Assembly: GCA_001873745.1 (NCBI GenBank)
Contig: MNZQ01000159.1
Coordinates: 1-37,812, forward strand
DNA: 37,812 nt
From: Syntrophaceae bacterium CG2_30_58_14
Lineage (GTDB): Bacteria > Desulfobacterota > Syntrophia > Syntrophales > UBA5619
Direction: 5' to 3'
The notes beneath the pieces are model-generated. The model did not search any database. It was given only the letters and a program-made list of their open reading frames with translations, and had not been told where the DNA came from. The position numbers were made by a program, and so were the translations under genes. Below are positions 30,983-37,812 of this stretch, piece by piece; position 1 is the first letter of the stretch, and the number at the start of each line of letters is the position of its first letter.

Positions 30983-32944
30983 ATGAGGTACGCAGAGACA
31001 GGGTTTAATTTGGAAATTGATCTATCCCGGGGAAATATTGAGCGGGTAGAAACGGACCCAAAATTAACCGAACTTCATCTGGGGGGGCTCGGCACGAACG
31101 CCAAGATATTATGGGATAGGGTCCCCCCGGAAACGGAACCCTTTTCTCCCGATAATCTCCTCATATTCGGCGCCGGCCTTTTATGCGGCACGCCTGCTCC
31201 CGGCGCCAATCGTACCATTGTTACCACCTATTCTCCTCAGACGTTGTTAATGGCATATTCGATGATGGGAGGATTTTGGGCGCCGGAATTGAAGTATGCC
31301 GGGTATGACAAAGTAATCATTCGCGGCAAGTCCCCCCGTCTGGTCTATTTGTGGATCAACAATGACAAAGTAGAAATACGGGATGCCTCTCATTTGCAGG
31401 GTAAAGGAGCTGTTGAAACTCAGGAGATGATTCGGCAGGAGTTGAAGGAGCCGAAAGCCCAGGTGACGGCTATCGGCCTGGCCGGTGAAAACAGGGTCTA
31501 TTTTGCTTCCATCGAGCAGGGCAGGTCCAGTGCCAGCCGAGGCGGAATAGGCGCCGTTATGGGAGACAAAGGGTTAAAGGCGATAGCGGTTCGTGGAACA
31601 AAGGACATCCAGATTGCCCGCCCGGATGAATGGATGAAGCTTGTCAACGAAGTGATCCAATATATAAAATTCAGAGAAAAAAATCTAATTCCGGGGGTCA
31701 TACCCATTTTGGCCAGGCTCGGGTCGCCGCAAGAGATGGCAATCCATGATGAGGAGTGGCACACCACCAATTTTATGTGGGGGAATGCCCGCCAGCGGAG
31801 GAGAGATTTTTGGACCAAGGAAGTTGAGCAGCAGTGGAGGGAGACTCAAGAAAGTGTGCGGACGCGGTTAATCAGTTGCTATAACTGTCCGCTGAAATGC
31901 GGGGCAACCATTTCTGCCCCGGGGATTTCAACTTACATGATGAAATGCTTCTCGAAACTTACCTATACCATGGCGGCCTATTCAGACCTGGATTTTGGTT
32001 TTAAAATCGCCGGGCGTGCTACGGAATATGGGGTGGACGGATACTCAACCCCGCAGGTTATGGCCTTCGCCCTGGAGCTTTACGAAAACGGCATTTTGAC
32101 GGACGAGGACATGCCGGGAATGCCCTCCGATACTGAGGGGAGATTTTACTGGCTGCTGGACAGGATTGTTCGGCGGGAAGGGATAGGGGATGTTCTGGCC
32201 AATGGCACTTATTGGGCGGCCCAACAGATTGGCAAGGGCGCAGAGGCATATGCTCATAACAATATCAAGAAACAGGAGCAACTTCCTCTCAAGTTGGGAA
32301 TGCTGAATCCCGTTTATTTCCTGATGTATTCTACCGGCGAGAAGATAAACATTACCCAGATTGAAGGGCAGTTCCCCCAGGCGCCTTTTCCTACGAAAGA
32401 GGAGCGGGAGGCGTTTGTCAAGGATTGGTTCCAGGTTCCTGATGAAAGGTTTAAACAATATTTTCTGGACTGGGAACTGCGCGGAGAAAACTCAAACCCC
32501 TATTACCCAACGGTTGAAGCAACCTGTGAAATTGTCGACTGGCAAGAGAGGATGCACTACATCGATGACGCCCTCGGGATGTGCGCCGGTTTGTCGTCAT
32601 TTCACCTGAAGCCTCCCTATCATATACACAATTTCCCAGCTCTCATCTCATCTGCGACCGGGATCGACATGGATGAAGCCGGACTATCACAAGCGGCCAA
32701 GAGGAACCGAACTTTAATCAGAGCCGTTAATATCAGAAGAGGCATGAGAAGAGCGGATGAGAAGCCGCCTGAAGACCATTGGAAAAAAAGATTTCCTGAA
32801 CTTGAAGCCAAGCTATTGGATGCGTATTACGCATTTAAGGGGTGGGATCATCAGGGTATTCCTACGAAAGCGTCTTTACATGAATTGGATTTGGATTACG
32901 TCGCCGAAGACTTAGAACAGCGAGGGATCATAAAAAATGAGTAA
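30983..32944 (+). CDS. bamB: Class II benzoyl-CoA reductase, tungsten-containing catalytic subunit BamB
   Basis: 653 residues, the same length I recall for Geobacter metallireducens BamB. It is AOR-family, with RYAETGFNLEIDLSRGNIERV at the N-terminus, the pterin-binding GLAGENRVYFASIEQGRSSASRGGIGAVMGDKGLKA, and 4Fe-4S ligands Cys299, Cys302, Cys306 (SCYNCPLKCGA) with Cys534 (LGMCAGLSS). MMKCFSKLTYTMAAYSDLDFG places a cysteine at 322, the position recalled for the tungsten ligand. EMAIHDEEWH carries Glu251, Glu257 and His260, recalled as active-site residues. The enzyme reduces benzoyl-CoA to the 1,5-dienoyl-CoA without ATP, with electrons from BamC-I. ATG at 30983 follows AAGGGG. It overlaps bamC by 8 nt. 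Confidence 0.95.
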   Translation: MRYAETGFNLEIDLSRGNIERVETDPKLTELHLGGLGTNAKILWDRVPPETEPFSPDNLLIFGAGLLCGTPAPGANRTIVTTYSPQTLLMAYSMMGGFWAPELKYAGYDKVIIRGKSPRLVYLWINNDKVEIRDASHLQGKGAVETQEMIRQELKEPKAQVTAIGLAGENRVYFASIEQGRSSASRGGIGAVMGDKGLKAIAVRGTKDIQIARPDEWMKLVNEVIQYIKFREKNLIPGVIPILARLGSPQEMAIHDEEWHTTNFMWGNARQRRRDFWTKEVEQQWRETQESVRTRLISCYNCPLKCGATISAPGISTYMMKCFSKLTYTMAAYSDLDFGFKIAGRATEYGVDGYSTPQVMAFALELYENGILTDEDMPGMPSDTEGRFYWLLDRIVRREGIGDVLANGTYWAAQQIGKGAEAYAHNNIKKQEQLPLKLGMLNPVYFLMYSTGEKINITQIEGQFPQAPFPTKEEREAFVKDWFQVPDERFKQYFLDWELRGENSNPYYPTVEATCEIVDWQERMHYIDDALGMCAGLSSFHLKPPYHIHNFPALISSATGIDMDEAGLSQAAKRNRTLIRAVNIRRGMRRADEKPPEDHWKKRFPELEAKLLDAYYAFKGWDHQGIPTKASLHELDLDYVAEDLEQRGIIKNE

Positions 32945-33482
32945 AGTTAAGAAGAAAATCAAGTCAATCAAGATCGATGTTGATAAATGCAATGGTTGCC
33001 GGGCATGTGAGATGATCTGCTCCGCCTTTCACGCCAACCCCAAATATAGCAGCAATAATCCGGAGCGGTCTCGGATCCGGCTGATTCGAGAACCGTTGAA
33101 AGATGTCTATCTTCCTATATATGCGGGTGAGTATGCGAAAGCCGAATGTATGGGCAGGGACAAGTATGTGATTGACGGAAAGGAGTACGGGGAGTGCAGT
33201 TTCTGCAGGGCTTCCTGCCCATCCAGGGATGCTTTCAAAGAACCCGATTCCGGGCTGCCTCTGAAATGCGATATGTGTGAAGACCTTCCGCCGGGAGAAA
33301 AGCCCTTGTGTGTTCAGCGGTGCCTTAATGATGCCCTGATTTACGAAGAAAGGGAAGAGGAAGTAGAAGAAGAAGTGAAGCTGGAAGACGTGGAGACAGG
33401 ATTGGAATCAATGGTAGATAAATATGGATTGCAGAAGATCATGGATACCGTTGCCCGAATGTCAATGTCAAAGAAGGGCTAA
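32937..33482 (+). CDS. bamC: BamC, iron-sulfur electron-transfer subunit of class II benzoyl-CoA reductase
   Basis: 181 residues, overlapping the end of bamB by 8 nt. It is rich in ferredoxin-type cysteine motifs: CNGCRACEMIC (from about residue 19), CSFCRASCP, CDMCED and CVQRCL. This is enough for three 4Fe-4S clusters in the HycB/DMSO-reductase-beta style. The tail is acidic (EEREEEVEEEVKLEDVETG). BamC directly partners BamB and passes electrons from the larger Bam(DE) modules to it. Length and position equal those of known bam operons. Confidence 0.93.
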   Translation: MSKVKKKIKSIKIDVDKCNGCRACEMICSAFHANPKYSSNNPERSRIRLIREPLKDVYLPIYAGEYAKAECMGRDKYVIDGKEYGECSFCRASCPSRDAFKEPDSGLPLKCDMCEDLPPGEKPLCVQRCLNDALIYEEREEEVEEEVKLEDVETGLESMVDKYGLQKIMDTVARMSMSKKG

Positions 33483-33515
33483 AACGGTAAGGCAAAAGGC
33501 GAGGATAAGAAAATA

Positions 33516-34667
33516 GTGGAGACGGTAGCCCCCTACAAAGAGATCATAGAGGTCATTAAAGCGAGCGGCGGAGATGCCTTCAAAAGATGCTTTCAATGCG
33601 GATTATGCGATGTTGTTTGTCCGTGGAATAAGGTTAGAAATTTCAGCATGCGCAAGCTAATCCGCGAGGCTACGTTCGGTTTGACTGAGATAGAAAGTGA
33701 AGAGATATGGCGTTGCACCACCTGCGGAAGATGTCCTCAGCAGTGCCCCAGGGACGTAAAACAGATAGAATCCGGGGTATCCTTACGCCGGATTGCCACG
33801 GAATATGGGGTTTTCCCTACTTCTGTCAAGCCTATCCGCACCATCAGCGGAAGCCTTGTTGGCGAAGGCAACCCCTTTGGTGAAGAGCGAAAAAAGAGGG
33901 CAAATTGGGCAGAAGGTCTTTCTGTAAAAACGTTCACGGAGGGGATGGAAATTCTATATTTCCCCTGCTGTTACCTTTGCTATGACCCAAGATTGAAAAA
34001 GGTGGCCAGAGCCACAGCCACTATCCTGAACAGGGCCGGGGTGGATTTCGGGATACTGGGCGCCAAGGAGAATTGCTGTGGGGAAAGCATCCGCAAGACG
34101 GGCGATGAGGACGTATTCAAACGCCTGGCCAAGGAAAATATCAAAACGTTTATCGATAACGGGGTGAAGAAAATCCTTGTTTCTTCCCCTCATTGCTATC
34201 ATACATTCAAAAACGAGTATCCCGAATTTATGGTGAACTTTGAGGTGGTTCATATCTCCCAATATATATTCCAGCTTATTCATGAGGGAAGGCTTGAGCT
34301 CACCAAGGAGTATGGGAGGAAAGTTACTTATCATGACCCCTGTTACCTGGGGCGACATAATGGCATCTATGGCGAGCCCCGAGAGGTCTTAAAGAAGATA
34401 CCCGGTTTAGAGTTGAATGAGATGGCTGAGTCGCGGGTAGATAGTTTCTGTTGCGGAGGGGGAGGAGGCCGAATTTGGATGGAAACTCCCAAGGGTGAAA
34501 GATTCTCCGACCTCCGATTAGAACAAGCTGTCGGGGTCGGGGCTGAGGTGCTGGTCACCGCCTGCCCCTATTGCATCACCAATTTTGAGGACAGCAGGTT
34601 GAACCGGGAGAATAGCGAGGTCATCCAGATTAAAGACATCACGGAGATCGTCCAGGAAGTAATTTAG
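33516..34667 (+). CDS. bamD: BamD, heterodisulfide reductase (CCG)-like subunit
   Basis: 383 residues with a GTG start (GAGGAT upstream). Two 4Fe-4S motifs open the protein: CFQCGLCDVVCP (Cys25, 28, 31, 35) and CTTCGRCPQQCP (Cys67, 70, 73, 77). Two cysteine-rich CCG domains follow, with FPCCYLCYDPR...ENCCGES and HDPCYLGRHN...SFCCGGGGG. This is the HdrD/GlpC-like architecture in which CCG domains hold unusual clusters. It is a soluble electron-transfer subunit of the class II benzoyl-CoA reductase complex. It lies 33 nt downstream of bamC and 33 nt upstream of bamE. Confidence 0.93.
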   Translation: METVAPYKEIIEVIKASGGDAFKRCFQCGLCDVVCPWNKVRNFSMRKLIREATFGLTEIESEEIWRCTTCGRCPQQCPRDVKQIESGVSLRRIATEYGVFPTSVKPIRTISGSLVGEGNPFGEERKKRANWAEGLSVKTFTEGMEILYFPCCYLCYDPRLKKVARATATILNRAGVDFGILGAKENCCGESIRKTGDEDVFKRLAKENIKTFIDNGVKKILVSSPHCYHTFKNEYPEFMVNFEVVHISQYIFQLIHEGRLELTKEYGRKVTYHDPCYLGRHNGIYGEPREVLKKIPGLELNEMAESRVDSFCCGGGGGRIWMETPKGERFSDLRLEQAVGVGAEVLVTACPYCITNFEDSRLNRENSEVIQIKDITEIVQEVI

Positions 34668-34700
34668 ACGACCGAAGAAATCGGATGAGGACATAGAGAA

Positions 34701-37700
34701 GTGGGAAAAGAACCAGAAAAAGCACCAGTTGAAGGACAGCTTTTAAAAAGTCTCGCAGACAGCAATTTTGGAGATGTTATGGTTGTCGGCGGAGGGATCA
34801 GCGGTATTCAAGCCGCTCTTGATCTTGCCACGGCGGGTTTTAAGGTTTACCTGGTTGAGAAATCACCGACCATTGGCGGCAAGATGGCCCAGTTAGACAA
34901 GACTTTCCCCACGAATGACTGCTCCATGTGCATTGAATCTCCTAAATTTGTTGAATGCAGCAGGCATCCCAATATAGAGATTATGACCTATACGGAAGTG
35001 GACCGTGTAGAAGGGAAAGCAGGAGACTTCAAGGTAACCCTGATTAAAAAGCCCCGATACATTGATGAGAGCAAATGCACGGGTTGTACGACCTGTGTAG
35101 AGTACTGCCCGGTCAAGTACCCTGATCCCTTTAATCAGGACATATCGTTGAATAAAGCCGTCCATATACACTTTGCTCAAGCAATTCCCCTTAAGCCTTA
35201 TATCGATGAAAGCTGCCTTTACCTTAAAGAAAAGAAATGTGCTATTTGCAAAGGAGTCTGTAAGAGTGGCGCTATAGATTTTAATCAAACGGCGGAGAAG
35301 GTAGAAGTAAAAGTAGGGGCGATCGTTCTGTCTCCGGGCTTTGAGCCGTTTGACCCAAAGCTCCGGGGCGACTATGGCTACGGCAAGTTTGAGAACGTGG
35401 TAACCAGTCTTGACTATGAACGGCTTTTATGCGCCACCGGGCCATACGAAGGTGAGATAAGGCGCGCTACCGACAAGCAGCATCCCCATAAAATAGCCTG
35501 GATTCACTGCGTCGGTTCCCGGCGGGTTACCCCGGGGGACAACAGCTATTGTTCCGCGGTATGCTGCACATATACCCAGAAACAGGTGATTTTGACCAAA
35601 GACCATGACGCTGAGGCCGAGTGTACGATATTCCATAACGACATTCGTTCCTATGGCAAGGATTTCGAGCGCTTCTACCAAAGAGCGGAGAGACTTCCCG
35701 GGATTCGATTTATCAGAAGCTACGTATCCGTAGGAAAAGAGATCCCGGAAAGCAAGAATGTAACGATAAGATATTCTACTCCCGAGGATGGGGTAAAAGA
35801 GGAAGAATTCGATCTGGTGGTATTATCCGTTGGATTGAACCCTCCTGCCGATGCGAAGGGCCTGGCGAATAAGTTCGGCATCGAGCTCAATGATCACGGA
35901 TTCTGTAAAACCCGTTCGGTCAATCCCATGATGACTTCTCGCCCGGGGATTTTTATCAGCGGCGCCTTCCAGGGTCCTATAGATATCCCCGAGTCGGTTA
36001 TGACCGCCAGCGGGGCTGGCTCCCAATGTGGCGAGCTCCTTGCCTGCCAGCGAGGGAAGCTGGCTAAAGACAGGATATATCCACTGGAAAGGGATACCTC
36101 GGCAGAGGAGCCCCGGGTGGGTGTCTATGTGTGTCATTGTGGCGCCAATATCGGAAGGATAGTAGATGTTCCTTCCACCGTTGAATATGCCTTGACCTTA
36201 CCCAATGTTGTTCACGCGGAAGAAAGCCTCTTTATATGTTCGACCGATGCCGCCCAGCGCCTGGCAAACTCGATCCGGGAAAAGGGTTTGAATCGCGTGG
36301 TTGTCGCCGCCTGCACCCCCAGGACACATGAGCCGCTATTCAGGGACACGCTTCGGGAAGCGGGGATTAACCAATATTTCTTCGACTTTGCCAATATTCG
36401 GGAACATTGCTCCTGGGTCCACTCTCGAGAAAAGGAAGATGCCACCCAAAAGGCCAAGGAAATAATCCGGATGTCGGTAGCCCGAACTGCCCATTTGGCG
36501 CCCCTGCAGGAATTTGATCTGCCCGTGAACCCGGCGGGGTTGGTAGTCGGAGGAGGCCTGGCTGGGATGACCAGCGCTCTCTCCATAGCCAGCCAGGGAC
36601 ATGAGGTTCATCTGGTGGAAAAGGAACCAGACCTGGGGGGAATGGCGCGAAAAATTCATTATACCCTGGAAGGACTTGATGTTCAATCCTATCTGCGTGA
36701 TGTTATCCGCAAGGTTTATCAGCACCCCCTAATCCATATATATACGGATGCCGCCATCACCGAGGCTGCCGGCTATGTGGGGAATTTCGTAACCAAGGTG
36801 AAGTCTGAAGGAAGGGTCAAAGAGATAAAACATGGAGCAACCGTCATCGCCATCGGCGCTGATGAATATAAACCCACCGAATACCTTTATGGAGAAGATG
36901 ATCGGGTAATGACCAACCTGGAGTTGGAGGAGCAGATCGCCAAAGGAGAAGAAAGGCTGATGAGCTCTCAGAGCCTGGTTATGATCCAATGTGTAGGTTG
37001 CCGACAAGAAGACAGAAATTACTGCGCCCGGATATGTTGTAGCCACTCTATAAAGAACGCCTTGAAACTAAAAGAGATAAACCCCCGGATGGATATCACC
37101 ATTCTCTTCCGGGATATGAGGACGTATGGGTTTAGCGAGGATTATTACCGGGACGCGTCCAATAAAGATGTAAAGTTCATCCGCTATGAGCCGCAGGATA
37201 AACCCCAGGTGGAAGCGGTTGAGGAGGAGGGCCGGCCTGTTTTGAGGGTTACCGTGACCGATCCTATTTTAGGGAAGAAGCTTGCGATCGATGCCGATGC
37301 AATCGCTTTGGCCGCCGCCGTTATTCCCTCGGCAGCAAGTCAGGAAGTAGCAAAATTATTCAAGGTATCTTTGGGCATGGATGGTTTCTTCACGGAAGCC
37401 CATGTCAAATTAAGACCTGTTGACTTTGGCGCGGACGGCATTTACCTGTGTGGGACAGCCCACTATCCCAAGCATATATCGGAAGCGATTAGCCAGGCTT
37501 ATGGCGCTGCCGGCCGGGTCTTAACGCTTCTCTCGCATGATACCGTCAAAGCCTCCGGTTCTGTTGCCGAGGTCAATGAGAGTGATTGCATATCGTGCGG
37601 GGCATGTATCACCGCTTGTACGTATGGCGCCGTAGAGTTTCATGATACGCCGCAAGGCAGGAAGGCCACGGTTAATCCTGTTCTCTGTAAAGGAGATGGT

Positions 37701-37812
37701 CTCTGCAACACGGTGTGCCCAACAGGGGCTATTTCACTAAAGCACTATACCGATGAAGAGCTCTTATGCCAAATTGACGCGGCGGGCGGGGACCCCTTGC
37801 GGCAAGGTGTCC
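34701..37812 (+). CDS. bamE: BamE, HdrA-like flavin/iron-sulfur subunit (3' end outside window)
   Basis: The frame starts at a GTG (34701, GAGGA about 9 nt upstream) and stays open for 1037 codons to the window edge, so the stop is not seen; by family length it should be close. Two HdrA-like halves are visible. The first has DVMVVGGGISGIQAALDLA (FAD), CSMCIESPKFVECSRHP, ferredoxin cysteines CTGCTTCVEYCP, CAICKGVCKSG, and HCVGSRR...YCSAVCC. The second begins near residue 610 with GLVVGGGLAGMTSALSIASQG and has QCVGCRQEDRNYCARICC. A C-terminal two-cluster ferredoxin domain (CISCGACITACTYGAV, CKGDGLCNTVCPTGAI) closes it. This matches BamE, thought to take part in flavin-based electron bifurcation that drives the ring reduction. 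Confidence 0.93.
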   Translation, partial: MGKEPEKAPVEGQLLKSLADSNFGDVMVVGGGISGIQAALDLATAGFKVYLVEKSPTIGGKMAQLDKTFPTNDCSMCIESPKFVECSRHPNIEIMTYTEVDRVEGKAGDFKVTLIKKPRYIDESKCTGCTTCVEYCPVKYPDPFNQDISLNKAVHIHFAQAIPLKPYIDESCLYLKEKKCAICKGVCKSGAIDFNQTAEKVEVKVGAIVLSPGFEPFDPKLRGDYGYGKFENVVTSLDYERLLCATGPYEGEIRRATDKQHPHKIAWIHCVGSRRVTPGDNSYCSAVCCTYTQKQVILTKDHDAEAECTIFHNDIRSYGKDFERFYQRAERLPGIRFIRSYVSVGKEIPESKNVTIRYSTPEDGVKEEEFDLVVLSVGLNPPADAKGLANKFGIELNDHGFCKTRSVNPMMTSRPGIFISGAFQGPIDIPESVMTASGAGSQCGELLACQRGKLAKDRIYPLERDTSAEEPRVGVYVCHCGANIGRIVDVPSTVEYALTLPNVVHAEESLFICSTDAAQRLANSIREKGLNRVVVAACTPRTHEPLFRDTLREAGINQYFFDFANIREHCSWVHSREKEDATQKAKEIIRMSVARTAHLAPLQEFDLPVNPAGLVVGGGLAGMTSALSIASQGHEVHLVEKEPDLGGMARKIHYTLEGLDVQSYLRDVIRKVYQHPLIHIYTDAAITEAAGYVGNFVTKVKSEGRVKEIKHGATVIAIGADEYKPTEYLYGEDDRVMTNLELEEQIAKGEERLMSSQSLVMIQCVGCRQEDRNYCARICCSHSIKNALKLKEINPRMDITILFRDMRTYGFSEDYYRDASNKDVKFIRYEPQDKPQVEAVEEEGRPVLRVTVTDPILGKKLAIDADAIALAAAVIPSAASQEVAKLFKVSLGMDGFFTEAHVKLRPVDFGADGIYLCGTAHYPKHISEAISQAYGAAGRVLTLLSHDTVKASGSVAEVNESDCISCGACITACTYGAVEFHDTPQGRKATVNPVLCKGDGLCNTVCPTGAISLKHYTDEELLCQIDAAGGDPLRQGV

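Noticed and set aside
1-37812. tRNA or rRNA genes
   Set aside because: No cloverleaf with a GGTTCRANYCC-type arm or conserved rRNA stretch was noticed on either strand; a covariance-model scan would be decisive.

Overview
The window looks like a chromosomal segment from a strictly anaerobic, aromatic-degrading bacterium, most likely a member of the Desulfobacterota (Syntrophales- or Geobacter-like). The main evidence is an almost complete benzoyl-CoA degradation module: BamA (ring-opening hydrolase), a dienoyl-CoA hydratase (Dch), 6-hydroxycyclohex-1-ene-1-carbonyl-CoA dehydrogenase (Had), and the start of a class II, ATP-independent benzoyl-CoA reductase operon (bamB, bamC, bamD and bamE, the last running off the right edge). 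The taxonomic call is inference from gene content only.

Layout. (1) 1-3.6 kb, minus strand: a DnaQ-type exonuclease, a small gene pair resembling a truncated nucleotidyltransferase cassette, and an ADP-forming acyl-CoA synthetase with its own sigma-70-like promoter. (2) 3.6-8.6 kb: an unusually decayed stretch. An aldehyde ferredoxin oxidoreductase has lost its N-terminus and abuts an internal piece of an FAD oxidoreductase, which abuts a truncated HD-domain gene. A 64-bp piece of that HD gene recurs on the far side of the AOR. Then come an intact PaaK-type ligase, a remnant of a methylmalonyl-CoA-epimerase-like gene, and a phosphoglycerate dehydrogenase lacking its N-terminus and an internal block. 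(3) 8.7-20 kb: an ACT-domain gene on plus; then on minus an acyl-CoA ligase, a BcrA/HgdC-type activase, a PanE-like reductase, a complete livKHMGF transporter, a divergent thiolase and a single HgdB/BcrB-like subunit. (4) 20-27.8 kb, minus: iorB, iorA, had, a 3-hydroxyacyl-CoA dehydrogenase/enoyl-CoA hydratase fusion, dch and bamA. (5) 28.1-30.6 kb, plus: a DUF2080-like small protein, a GNAT acetyltransferase and a two-subunit glutaconate-type CoA-transferase. (6) 31-37.8 kb, plus: bamB-C-D-E.

How it fits together: an aromatic acid would enter by the Liv-type transporter and be thioesterified by a ligase or by the CoA-transferase. BamB and its electron-transfer partners would reduce the ring. 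Dch, Had and BamA would convert the dienoyl-CoA to 3-hydroxypimelyl-CoA, and the dehydrogenase/hydratase fusion and thiolase would continue beta-oxidation. IorAB would supply reduced ferredoxin. A second possible theme is 2-oxo-acid / 2-hydroxy-acid metabolism (IorAB, PaaK, ACT protein, PanE-like reductase, ligase, activase, HgdB-like protein).

The most interesting non-coding signal is a pair of matching promoters in front of bamA (minus) and bamB (plus). Both start with the same 13-base block containing TTGACA, and both carry a tandem 11-bp repeat (AGYTATRNTRY) over the spacer and -10. This looks like a shared operator for an unidentified aromatic-responsive regulator.
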